Shown: positions 8,588 through 17,054 of the stretch, in pieces
Position numbering within the stretch: the first letter of the stretch is position 1
Layout: every line of letters starts with the position of its first letter
Assembly: GCF_002251435.1 (NCBI RefSeq)
Contig: NZ_NPJI01000005.1
Span: forward strand, 1 to 64,000
DNA: 64,000 bases
Source: Prevotella sp. P2-180
GTDB taxonomy: Bacteria; Bacteroidota; Bacteroidia; Bacteroidales; Bacteroidaceae
Direction of reading: 5' to 3'
The notes under the pieces: generated by a model
Databases searched by the model: none
What the model was told of the DNA's origin: nothing
The model's input: only the letters and a program-made list of their open reading frames with translations
Made by a program: the position numbers and the translations under genes

Positions 8588-10426
8588 ATGAACAAAATTA
8601 TCACCCAAGGATTGGCAGCCGCAGCAATAATAGCCGGCATGACCAGCTGTAGCCACCAAATGGAGACATGGACGGAGGCTCAGATAGATCAGGCAAATTA
8701 TGAATATGCCTTTGTAAAGCGTTTCGGAGAGCCCTCGCCTACACAGACATGGGGTTTTGGCACTGTTGACACGAAATCCTTTGGCTTCTCAACAAGAGCC
8801 ATTACATCGTCCTACACATTCCCAAGTGACGCAAGCAGTGACAAGTTCCTTGATGATGTGCCAGAGGGGGTAGAAAAGTATGTGTATGGAAAATTATTTA
8901 GCTATATTGACGAGAGTTTCTCTGGTCAGAGTATCCAAATTCAGGGTACATGGGTTGATGACCATACAGAACCTGGAACTGTTTACATTAAAGGAAATGT
9001 TGATTTGACCAATGGTTATTTTTATGTAGCAGCAAACACAACCATCTATTTAGTTAAAGGTGCGACATTGAAGCTGAAGGCAGATGATGCTAAAAATTTC
9101 CAAAATGGTTGCAATTTCTATATTGCTGAAGGTGCAAAGATTGTGACTGATGGTGATTTTATACCTAATAGTTGCAACATCTATAACCATGGAACAATTG
9201 AGGCTGCAAATGTCCTTCCCAATGGAAATAGCTTGATATACAACCGTGGTACAATCAAAACAGGTAAAGTTACTCTCAACAATGCAGATACAAAACTTGT
9301 TAATGATGGAGATTTATCAGCTTCAGAACTATATACAGCGGGCTCTTCTAAGTTCCAAAACAATGGTACTGCAACAATTAGTGGCAAGACTACTGTTAAC
9401 AGCAATGATAATATTTGGGTTAACAATGGAAAATATACCACTGCGACTTACACTTATCAGGCAGGAAGCAGCGAGGTGGTAAACAACTGTAGTATGACGG
9501 TTACTGGTGAGTTCTACTTCAACCTCGGCGACAATGCTGGTCAAAACTGTTTCCGTATGGATGGTAATGCAAGTTGTGTTGTTGGCTCGTTTAAAGCTGA
9601 AGGACCTTTCTATATCTATATGGGTGCAAATGCTCTCTTCAAAGTGGAGGGAACTGCTACACTTGATGCAGCAAAAGCTAACTACGGAATATATGGTCCA
9701 ACGTCTGGATATGCTGTGTTCCAGGCTAAGGATATTGTAAAAGGCAAAGACAATCAGGGTTACGAAGTAACATACGGCAACAATCTGTATATAGTGGCTG
9801 ATACACATTTTTCTCAAGGTTATTCTGGTGACTATCCTTACATCGACTTCAAAGGAGGATGTTCTGAAAACAATATATATACAAACGGTAAATTGCCTTC
9901 ATTTAGCATTGAAAGCAGTGAATGTAATCCGGGATTCACAGGTGAGACTCCTGACCCAACTCCTGAACCAAATATCCGAGTTATCGCAGAAGACTTGACA
10001 GTGGACGAGAAGGGTGACTTCGACTTCAACGACGTTGTGTTCGACGTGATTCTGAACCATCCAGAGGGCAAGACCACCATCATTCTGCAGGCAGCCGGAG
10101 GTACTCTGCCGCTGACAGTTGGTGGACAAGAAGTACACCATGAGTTTGGAGTGGACACTAACGTAATGGTGAACACGAAAAACAATAGCGTGGAAAGAAA
10201 TCCTGTGAAATTCGTGCTCGACATACAATATTCGAATGCCAACGCCATACCGGTGCGCGTACAGAAGAACGGCTCATGGCTGGATCTTGAGGCTAAGCGT
10301 GGACGAGTGCCAAGCAAGATTGGTGTGAAGCCAACTTACAATTGGTGTGACGAGAGAGTAGATATAGAAACACAATATCCTGACTTCGGAAAGTGGGTAC
10401 AGGACGAAAAAATAGAATGGTATTGA
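8588..10426 (+). CDS. LruC-domain surface lipoprotein (copy 2)
   Basis: A 612-residue predicted lipoprotein, tandem paralogue of the preceding gene. It has a different signal peptide (lipobox MTSC, Cys21) and a different N-terminal 50 residues. The core of about 400 residues is the same but for one Ser/Thr change. Its own diverged LruC/DUF4842 domain begins after TPDPTPEP, with VIAEDLTVDEKGDFDFNDV. The DNA identity of the core contrasts with the diverged ends. This points to recent gene conversion, or to an insertion of a shared module, rather than simple duplication of the whole gene. The function is unknown. Confidence 0.75.
   Translation: MNKIITQGLAAAAIIAGMTSCSHQMETWTEAQIDQANYEYAFVKRFGEPSPTQTWGFGTVDTKSFGFSTRAITSSYTFPSDASSDKFLDDVPEGVEKYVYGKLFSYIDESFSGQSIQIQGTWVDDHTEPGTVYIKGNVDLTNGYFYVAANTTIYLVKGATLKLKADDAKNFQNGCNFYIAEGAKIVTDGDFIPNSCNIYNHGTIEAANVLPNGNSLIYNRGTIKTGKVTLNNADTKLVNDGDLSASELYTAGSSKFQNNGTATISGKTTVNSNDNIWVNNGKYTTATYTYQAGSSEVVNNCSMTVTGEFYFNLGDNAGQNCFRMDGNASCVVGSFKAEGPFYIYMGANALFKVEGTATLDAAKANYGIYGPTSGYAVFQAKDIVKGKDNQGYEVTYGNNLYIVADTHFSQGYSGDYPYIDFKGGCSENNIYTNGKLPSFSIESSECNPGFTGETPDPTPEPNIRVIAEDLTVDEKGDFDFNDVVFDVILNHPEGKTTIILQAAGGTLPLTVGGQEVHHEFGVDTNVMVNTKNNSVERNPVKFVLDIQYSNANAIPVRVQKNGSWLDLEAKRGRVPSKIGVKPTYNWCDERVDIETQYPDFGKWVQDEKIEWY
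8744..9967 (+). repeat. Near-identical 1,224-bp core, copy 2
   Basis: Second copy of the segment at 6641-7864, same orientation. It covers codons for the WGFG motif through the whole putative solenoid to the TPEP linker before the LruC domain. Confidence 0.9.
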
Positions 10427-10454
10427 AAATTGAATATTGAATATTGAATATTGA

Positions 10455-10500
10455 AAAAAAAATTGCTGCGCTATAGAGATATGGCGCAGCAATTTTTTTT
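10455..10500. terminator. Bidirectional terminator between LruC gene 2 and glnN
   Basis: Bases 10455-10471 (A tract then ATTGCTGCGC) and 10484-10500 (GCGCAGCAAT then T tract) form a 17-bp inverted repeat around a 12-nt loop. A and T tracts on both sides serve the two convergent genes. The preceding bases are tandem TGAATAT repeats. Confidence 0.85.
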
Positions 10501-10520
10501 GAGGGTGGAGGGTAGAAAAC

Positions 10521-12713
10521 TTACCTGATGAATAGTAGTTCACGATATTTCGGGAGTGTCCATAAGCCGTCTTCTACAATCATTTCGAGACTGTCTATCT
10601 CGTGGCGTATGGACTCCATCTTCGGTTCCACGGTGTCGTGATAGCTGATGGCACGGGAGTGGATGTCGTCGATGCGGTTGGCGATGCGTCGTGCAGAGGT
10701 GAGATCCTCCACGAGAGCCTCTATGCGTTCGGTGCGCTCGGCTATCTCCTCGATGAGCTTCAGGTTTCGGGCACTGAGGCGGTCGGCCTTGACAGGGTCG
10801 AAGATGGCCTTCATCGACTGCACGTTGCGTATGAGCTGGCTTTGGTAGTGGGTAGACACAGGTATGATATGGTTCATGGAAAGGTCGCCGAGCACTCGTG
10901 CCTCTATCTGCACCTTCTTCACGTAAGTCTCCCATTTCACCTCGTTGCGAGCCTCCAGTTCCTTTCTGTTCATCACCTTAGTAGACTCAAACATGTCTAT
11001 GCTCTGGCTGTCGAGATACCGCTCAAACACCACAGGGCACGACGACTCGGTGTCGAGACCTCTTCGGCTTGCTTCCTCCACCCATTCCTCGCTGTAGCCA
11101 TTGCCGTCGAAGCGTATAGGCTTGCAAGTCTTGATGTCGTCGCGCAGCACGTCGATGATTGCGCTCATCTTGTCTTCTCCCTTTTCGCACAGCCTGTCTA
11201 CACGCTGGCGGAAACTGTTGAGGGCTTCAGCCACGGCAGCGTTGAGCGAGATCATGGCAGAGGCACTGTTAGCCTCGGAACCAATGGCGCGGAACTCGAA
11301 GCGGTTGCCGGTGAAGGCGAAAGGAGAGGTGCGGTTGCGGTCGGTGTTGTCGATTATGAGTTCCGGAATCTGCGGAATGTCAAGTTCCATGCCCTGTTTA
11401 CCCTTAAGGTTGAACAGCTCGTCTTTGTCGGCCTTCTCAATATGGTCGAGCAGTTCGCTGAGCTGCTTGCCCAGGAATGACGAGATGATGGCAGGAGGAG
11501 CCTCGTTGCCGCCGAGACGGTGGGCGTTGGTGGCACTCATGATAGAAGCCTTGAGCAGTCCGTTGTGGCGGTATACTGCCATGAGAGTCTCCACGATGAA
11601 GGTCACGAAGCGCAGGTTTTCCTCCGGTGACTTTCCGGGGGCGTGTAGCAGAGTGCCGTTGTCGGCAAGCAGGCTCCAGTTGTTGTGTTTTCCCGAACCA
11701 TTGATGCCGTCGAAAGGCTTTTCGTGCAGCAGCACGCGGAACCCATGTTTCCTTGCCACCTTTTTCATGAGCGACATGAGCAGCATGTTATGGTCGACAG
11801 CGAGGTTACACTCCTCGTAGATAGGAGCCAGCTCAAACTGGTTTGGAGCCACCTCGTTGTGGCGGGTCTTGCATGGTATGCCCAGTTCGAGAGCCTGTAT
11901 CTCGAGGTCTTTCATGAAGGCCTGTACGCGGTCGGGAATGGTACCGAAGTAGTGGTCGTCCATCTGTTGGTTTTTCGCGCTCTCGTGTCCCATGAGAGTA
12001 CGTCCAGTGAGCATGAGGTCAGGTCGGGCAGAGTAGAGTCCCTCGTCTACGAGGAAGTATTCCTGTTCCCATCCGAGGTTGCAAGTCACCTTTTTCACTT
12101 CAGGATAGAAGAGTTGGCAGACGCTTGTAGCCGCCTTGTCCACGGCATGCAGTGCTCGCAGCAGCGGAGCCTTGTAGTCGAGAGCCTCGCCGGTGTATGC
12201 AATGAATATGGTGGGAATACATAGTGTGTCGTCGATGATGAACACAGGCGACGTAGGGTCCCATGCCGAGTATCCACGTGCCTCGAATGTGTTTCTTATA
12301 CCGCCGTTAGGGAACGACGAAGCGTCTGGTTCCTGCTGGACAAGCAGCTTGCCGCTGAATTTCTCCACCATGCCCCCCTTGCCGTCGTGTTCCACGAATG
12401 CGTCGTGCTTTTCGGCAGTGCCTTCGGTGAGAGGCTGAAACCAGTGAGTGTAGTGAGTCACTCCCATTTCCATTGCCCATTGTTTCATGCCCTCAGCCAC
12501 TGCGTCGGCAATGGACCGGTCGAGACGTGTGCCATGGTCGATGACGTCGATGAGTCGCTCGTAGACGTCGGCAGGCAGGTACTTGTACATTTTTTGTCGT
12601 GTGAAGACGTATTTGGCGAAGTATTCCGATGGTCTTTCCTTCGGTGCCGCCACTTCCACTGCTTTCTTTTTGAAAGCCTCTTCCACGACTCTGAATCTTA
12701 AGTTTTCTGACAT
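10521..12713 (-). CDS. glnN: Glutamine synthetase, type III
   Basis: A 730-residue ATP-dependent enzyme joining ammonia to glutamate. The start is set at MSENLRFRVV; the frame stays open 32 codons further but that overlaps aguB. Family hallmarks are the long size, GSGKHNNWSLL near residue 340, NRTSPFAFTGNRFEFRAIGS near 458, and the helical C-terminal extension. The gene follows aguB by 26 bp on the same strand. AguA/AguB release ammonia from agmatine, so GlnN could recapture it; this link is inferred. Transcription ends at the hairpin at 10455-10500. Confidence 0.93.
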   Translation of the reverse strand: MSENLRFRVVEEAFKKKAVEVAAPKERPSEYFAKYVFTRQKMYKYLPADVYERLIDVIDHGTRLDRSIADAVAEGMKQWAMEMGVTHYTHWFQPLTEGTAEKHDAFVEHDGKGGMVEKFSGKLLVQQEPDASSFPNGGIRNTFEARGYSAWDPTSPVFIIDDTLCIPTIFIAYTGEALDYKAPLLRALHAVDKAATSVCQLFYPEVKKVTCNLGWEQEYFLVDEGLYSARPDLMLTGRTLMGHESAKNQQMDDHYFGTIPDRVQAFMKDLEIQALELGIPCKTRHNEVAPNQFELAPIYEECNLAVDHNMLLMSLMKKVARKHGFRVLLHEKPFDGINGSGKHNNWSLLADNGTLLHAPGKSPEENLRFVTFIVETLMAVYRHNGLLKASIMSATNAHRLGGNEAPPAIISSFLGKQLSELLDHIEKADKDELFNLKGKQGMELDIPQIPELIIDNTDRNRTSPFAFTGNRFEFRAIGSEANSASAMISLNAAVAEALNSFRQRVDRLCEKGEDKMSAIIDVLRDDIKTCKPIRFDGNGYSEEWVEEASRRGLDTESSCPVVFERYLDSQSIDMFESTKVMNRKELEARNEVKWETYVKKVQIEARVLGDLSMNHIIPVSTHYQSQLIRNVQSMKAIFDPVKADRLSARNLKLIEEIAERTERIEALVEDLTSARRIANRIDDIHSRAISYHDTVEPKMESIRHEIDSLEMIVEDGLWTLPKYRELLFIR

Positions 12714-12739
12714 ATATTCTTTTTTGTTGTTTGAAGTTT

Positions 12740-13618
12740 TTAATTCCTCCTGAACCTCTTCGTGATTTCTCCGTAGTCGTCTATGCGGCGGTCGCGCAGG
12801 AACGGCCACCAGCGTCTTACCTGTTCGCTGTGGGCGATGTCGATCTCGATAACGATGCTCTCCTCTTCGGTGTCTGACGCCTCGTAGAGAATTTCACCTT
12901 GAGGTCCAGCCACGAAGGAAGTGCCCCAGAACTGTATGCCTCGAGTGCGTCCGGAGGGGTCTGGCTCGTGTCCTACGCGGTTAACAGCCACCACAGGCAG
13001 TCCGTTAGCCACTGCATGTCCACGCTGTACAGTCTGCCATGCCCTTCGCTGTCGCTGCTGTTCCTCAGGAGTGTCTGAAGTCTCGTAGCCGATGGCAGTG
13101 GGATAGATGAGCAGGTCGGCACCGTCGAGAGCCATGAGACGAGCAGCCTCGGGATACCACTGGTCCCAGCACACCATCACTCCGAGTCGTCCCACGCTGG
13201 TGTTGATGGTGTGGAAACCGAGGTCGCCGGGAGTGAAATAGAATTTCTCATAGTATGCCGGGTCGTCGGGGATATGCATCTTCCGGTATTTTCCCGCAAT
13301 GCTACCGTCGCGTTCTATCACCACGGCAGTGTTGTGGTAAAGACCAGCCGCCCGTCGTTCGAACAGCGACATAACGATTACGACTCCACACTGTCTTGCT
13401 ATTTCGCCGAACATGTTTGTCGACGGTCCTGGTATAGGTTCCGCCAGGTCGAAGTTGTCGGTGTTTTCTTCTTGGCAGAAGTACAGTGTGTTGTGCAGTT
13501 CTTGCAGTACTACTAGTTCCGCCCCGCGTCGAGCGAGGTCAGCCACACCTTCCGCGAGTCTTAGAATGTTTCTTTTTTTATCAGCTGTATTATGTAGCTG
13601 AAGGAATCCGATTTTCAT
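12740..13618 (-). CDS. aguB: N-carbamoylputrescine amidase
   Basis: A 292-residue cytosolic nitrilase-superfamily enzyme that hydrolyses N-carbamoylputrescine to putrescine, CO2 and ammonia. The Glu-Lys-Cys triad is visible as Glu40 (VVLQELHN), Lys113 (YRKMHIP) and Cys150 (GVMVCWDQWYPE). Length and start match the family. The enzyme of the preceding step, agmatine deiminase, is encoded 326 bp upstream on the same strand as the C-terminal half of a fusion protein. A 26-bp gap leads to glnN. Confidence 0.92.
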   Translation of the reverse strand: MKIGFLQLHNTADKKRNILRLAEGVADLARRGAELVVLQELHNTLYFCQEENTDNFDLAEPIPGPSTNMFGEIARQCGVVIVMSLFERRAAGLYHNTAVVIERDGSIAGKYRKMHIPDDPAYYEKFYFTPGDLGFHTINTSVGRLGVMVCWDQWYPEAARLMALDGADLLIYPTAIGYETSDTPEEQQRQRRAWQTVQRGHAVANGLPVVAVNRVGHEPDPSGRTRGIQFWGTSFVAGPQGEILYEASDTEEESIVIEIDIAHSEQVRRWWPFLRDRRIDDYGEITKRFRRN

Positions 13619-13944
13619 ATTAAATGAAGAATGTTTTTAAATGAAGAATGAAGAGTGAAGAATGAAGAATGTTTTTAACTCAACTTTCTGAAGTGATAAT
13701 TCCCAATGTATAAGGGGTTTATTTAAACCACAGAGATAAAGAGGAAAAGAGATTTTTGTTTATATAGAGTAGGTCGCAAGCGACGGAGAACACAGAGCCT
13801 TCGGGCAGATGAAATCATGCGCAGCCCTCTATGATCTCTAAATGCCTTGGCATTCAGTCTCTTTCCTAATATAAATACTCTTAATCTCTTAAACTCTGTG
13901 GTTCAAAATTACTTCCGAAACTTGAGTTTTTAAATGAAGAATGT
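13619..13944. repeat. MITE-like inverted-repeat element with purine-tract flanks
   Basis: No gene is seen. AACCACAGAG (13726-13735) and CTCTGTGGTT (13894-13903) are exact inverted repeats. Outside them, imperfect terminal repeats run at about 13677-13703 (AACTCAACTTTCTGAAGT) and 13907-13930 (ACTTCCGAAACTTGAGTT). Copies of the purine word AATGAAGAATG flank both sides. The element separates aguA from aguB. Confidence 0.6.
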
Positions 13945-16032
13945 CTATGTCTTTTTTATTTCCTTCGGAAATTGCATTGTGCAGCAGTGGAGGGAGCCGT
14001 GCTGGACGATGACGCTTTGGCAGTCGATGCCAATGATGTCGCGGTCGGGGAAGGCGTCGGAGATGGTTTGGGCGGCTTCGTCGTCGAGGTCGGGCTGTCC
14101 GTAGGTAGGGTAGAGCACGGCATCGTTGATTACTAGGAAGTTGGCGTAGGTGGCAGGCAGACGCTCGCCGTCGCGATAGATGGGTCGGGGCATGGGCAGA
14201 CGTAGCAGTCGGTAGCAGCGTCCAGTCCTGGTGGTGAAGGTGCGCAGCTGCTCCTCCATCTTCTTCAGTTCCGCATACTGCGGGTCGTTTTCGTCGTCGC
14301 AGCCCACATATAGCAGTGTGTCGGCTGGAGCTATACGCACGAGAGTGTCGATGTGTCCGTCGGTGTCGTCGCCAATGAGGTTGCCGTAGTCAATCCATTG
14401 TATTCGTTTGGCATGCAGTCGTTGTAGCAGTGTCTGTTCTATCTCGTCTTGTGTCATGGGCTGGTTGCGTCCAGGTGCGAGCAGGCATCCCGATGTAGTG
14501 AATATGGTTCCGTCGCCGTCGCTTTCTATCGAACCGCCCTCAAGCACGAAGTCGTTGCAGTCACGGTAGTTGCCCCGTATAATACCCTTTTTGTGAAGTT
14601 GCCTGTTGATGAGGTTGTCTTTTTCCGCCTCAAACTTCCCTCCCCAGCCGTTGAACTTGAAGTCGAGCAGTTCCGTTTGTCCGTCACCGGTGAGAGAGAT
14701 GAATCCGTGGTCTCGAGCCCAAGTGTCGTCAGAGTCAATCTTCACAATCCTGAGGTTTTCGTAAGCCTTTTCGCCCAGTTCCCTTTTCTTGAACTCATCT
14801 TCGATGATAGCCCTCACCTCGTCTGGATGAGGAGTGACAACGATGAGTTTTTCTCTTTTTGCTATTTCCACTGCCATCTCGACGTATGTCTTTGTGATGT
14901 CGTCGAGAGTGTCTTTCCAGTCGGTGTCGGCATGAGGCCATGTCAGTTGCACCGCCTTTTGTCTTTCCCATTCGGCTGGCAGTCGTAGTTTGTCGGACAA
15001 ATTGTCGGACGAGATGGTGTTTATTTCCATATAAGGTTGTAATGTTTTGTTGTTTGTCAATTGGTTTGCCATTTGTTCCGCCTCAGCCCTTGCAGGTTTT
15101 CCGGTGGCTGTGAATGGCAGTCGGGTTACGGCGAGGAAGTGTCGAGGCACCCAGTGTCGAGGCAGAGTCTTTCGGCAAGTCTCTTCCAGTAAGGAAGCCG
15201 TCGAGCTGTCACCCTCATACAGCATAGTGACTGCCTGTCCGAGCCGTCTGTCGGCAGTTTTTGTAATGAGGAAAGGCACGCTGACGAAGTCTTTCAGTTT
15301 AGCCTCCACCTCTTCGATATGAATTTTCAGGCCACCGCTGCATACGACGTTGTCTTTTCTGCCAACGATTTGAAACCTGCGTCCGTCGGAGTCGATTACA
15401 GCGATGTCGTTTGTAGTGAGTCGCTGTGGACACACCTCTGGTGCATCGATCACGAGGCATCCCTCGTGGTTGAGACAGATGCTAACGTTGTCGAACGGAG
15501 TATACCAAGAAGAGGCATCAGGGCCGTTAATTCTCCTGAGCGCGATATGAGAGAGAGTTTCCGTCATGCCATAGGTACTCCATACGGCATGTGGAAACTC
15601 TTTTAGTTTGTTTTCAAGCGATGTGTCGATGGCACCTCCACCGATGATGAGGTGCCTGATATGTTTGAGGATGTCCGTCTCGTGGGTTGTGGAGAGCGAG
15701 TTATAGACCTGTAGTGGAACCATTGCCGCGAAGTCGGGAGCCTTGTCGATGTTTTTCAGGGGATGGCTTGACGGTGGCACATTGATGAGCTTCAGCCCGC
15801 AGGTCAGAGCCCTGACCACCATCATCTTACCCGCAATGAAGTCGAGTGGCATGCACAAGAGAGCCGTGTCTCCCTCTCGAAGATGGAGGAAACGGCAAGT
15901 GTTTTGTGCGGAAGCCATCATTCGCGACTTCTCCACACGGATGGTTTTGGGAAGTCCCGTTGATCCGCTTGTTTTCACCTCGATGGTGGGCGATGTCGAG
16001 TTCCAGTCGTTTATGAAATCCTCAATGTTCAT
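13945..16032 (-). CDS. Fusion: O-succinylbenzoate-CoA ligase + agmatine deiminase
   Basis: A 695-residue protein starting at MNIEDFINDW, whose ATG overlaps the menC stop by 11 bp. Residues 1-334 are a short MenE, the ANL ligase that activates O-succinylbenzoate with CoA in menaquinone synthesis: TSGSTGLPK at 21-29, YGMTETLSH, GRKDNVVCSGGLKI and the C-terminal TATGKPAR. After about 15 linker residues, residues 335-695 are a complete agmatine deiminase: RLPAEWERQKAVQLTWPHAD, DTWARDHGF, LEGGSIE, and the catalytic Cys in HGSLHCCTMQ (683/684). No stop separates them. The ATG at 15028-15030 is where a free AguA would start, so internal initiation remains possible. I cannot exclude a sequencing error that removed the menE stop. 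Confidence 0.85.
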   Translation of the reverse strand: MNIEDFINDWNSTSPTIEVKTSGSTGLPKTIRVEKSRMMASAQNTCRFLHLREGDTALLCMPLDFIAGKMMVVRALTCGLKLINVPPSSHPLKNIDKAPDFAAMVPLQVYNSLSTTHETDILKHIRHLIIGGGAIDTSLENKLKEFPHAVWSTYGMTETLSHIALRRINGPDASSWYTPFDNVSICLNHEGCLVIDAPEVCPQRLTTNDIAVIDSDGRRFQIVGRKDNVVCSGGLKIHIEEVEAKLKDFVSVPFLITKTADRRLGQAVTMLYEGDSSTASLLEETCRKTLPRHWVPRHFLAVTRLPFTATGKPARAEAEQMANQLTNNKTLQPYMEINTISSDNLSDKLRLPAEWERQKAVQLTWPHADTDWKDTLDDITKTYVEMAVEIAKREKLIVVTPHPDEVRAIIEDEFKKRELGEKAYENLRIVKIDSDDTWARDHGFISLTGDGQTELLDFKFNGWGGKFEAEKDNLINRQLHKKGIIRGNYRDCNDFVLEGGSIESDGDGTIFTTSGCLLAPGRNQPMTQDEIEQTLLQRLHAKRIQWIDYGNLIGDDTDGHIDTLVRIAPADTLLYVGCDDENDPQYAELKKMEEQLRTFTTRTGRCYRLLRLPMPRPIYRDGERLPATYANFLVINDAVLYPTYGQPDLDDEAAQTISDAFPDRDIIGIDCQSVIVQHGSLHCCTMQFPKEIKKT

Positions 16033-17053
16033 TTCTCCATAATTGTTCACCTCTGACTTCCAAAGGCATAGGAATATTGTCGGTGAAGAGTTGTCCGGTG
16101 CCGAGTCCCTGTGGCATGATGTCAGAAGAGCCGTAGATGTCGGCAGCGAGCTGAGCGACGGCATTAAGCCCCACGTTGCTTTCCAGAGCGCTTGTTATCC
16201 ATGAGCGTATGCCCTGTTGTCTTGCGATGTCCACCCATTCCCTCACGCCTTTCATACCGCCGTGGAGAGAAGGTTTGAGCACGATATAAGCCGGTTTGAT
16301 GATGTTGAGCACGTGGGCTTTCATTTCCGGTATGTTGATGCCTATGAGTTCCTCGTCGAGTGCGATGGGCAGAGGCGATTCGCGGCAGAGCTCAGCCATA
16401 TATCCCCATTGGTTTTGTTTGATGGGTTGTTCGATGGAGTGGATGGCATACTGCGACAGCAGTTCCAGTTTATATAGAGCCTCCTCAAAGCAGAAGGCGC
16501 CGTTGGCATCCACTCTGAGTTCCACCTCCGAGCGTGAGAAGCGTTCGCGAATGCGTTTCACCATGTCGAGTTCCTTATCAAACTCAATGGCCCCAATTTT
16601 CAGTTTTATGCAGTGGAAGCCCTGTTGCAGTTTTTCCTCTATTCGTTTGAGCATAGTGTCGTAGTCGCCCATCCATATCAGTCCGTTGATGGTGATTCCC
16701 TTTCGTCCCCGGCTGAAGTCGTTGTCGAAAAGGATGTCGCTTCCGTTCTGTAGGTTGAGCAATGCCGTTTCGAGTCCGAAGAGCATGGAAGGGTAGGGGC
16801 GCATCATCGGATAATTGATAGAGCCCTCCTGTTCGAAGCGGTCGCACACGGCCCTTAGAGTCTTTTCGTAGTCGGGCAGGTCGTCGCAACTAAGATCAGG
16901 CAGAGGAGCACACTCGCCTATGCCCTTTTGTCCGGGGAGGTTGTCGTCAGTCATTTCCAGCATCCATGACTTTCGCTCGGTGTAGATGCCACGCGAAGTG
17001 CCAGCCGGATGCTGGAAATGGAATGTTCTTTGATAAATATTTATGTGATACAT
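16022..17053 (-). CDS. menC: O-succinylbenzoate synthase
   Basis: A 343-residue enolase-superfamily enzyme that dehydrates SHCHC to O-succinylbenzoate for menaquinone. The barrel motifs are present: catalytic Lys in CIKLKIGA near 175, metal ligands in ELRVDANGAF, HSIEQPI and IALDEEL, and a second Lys in YIVLKPS. The N-terminal capping domain starts MYHINIYQRTF. The ATG lies 1 bp after the pgi stop and the gene overlaps the MenE-AguA start, so it is tightly coupled in the lysS-gpsA-pgi-menC-menE::aguA run. Confidence 0.92.
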   Translation of the reverse strand: MYHINIYQRTFHFQHPAGTSRGIYTERKSWMLEMTDDNLPGQKGIGECAPLPDLSCDDLPDYEKTLRAVCDRFEQEGSINYPMMRPYPSMLFGLETALLNLQNGSDILFDNDFSRGRKGITINGLIWMGDYDTMLKRIEEKLQQGFHCIKLKIGAIEFDKELDMVKRIRERFSRSEVELRVDANGAFCFEEALYKLELLSQYAIHSIEQPIKQNQWGYMAELCRESPLPIALDEELIGINIPEMKAHVLNIIKPAYIVLKPSLHGGMKGVREWVDIARQQGIRSWITSALESNVGLNAVAQLAADIYGSSDIMPQGLGTGQLFTDNIPMPLEVRGEQLWRNEH

Positions 17054-17054
17054 A

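Noticed and set aside
10602..11480. 292-codon open frame on the plus strand
   Set aside because: Lies antisense inside glnN; its composition is the mirror of a strongly conserved enzyme and it shows no domain.
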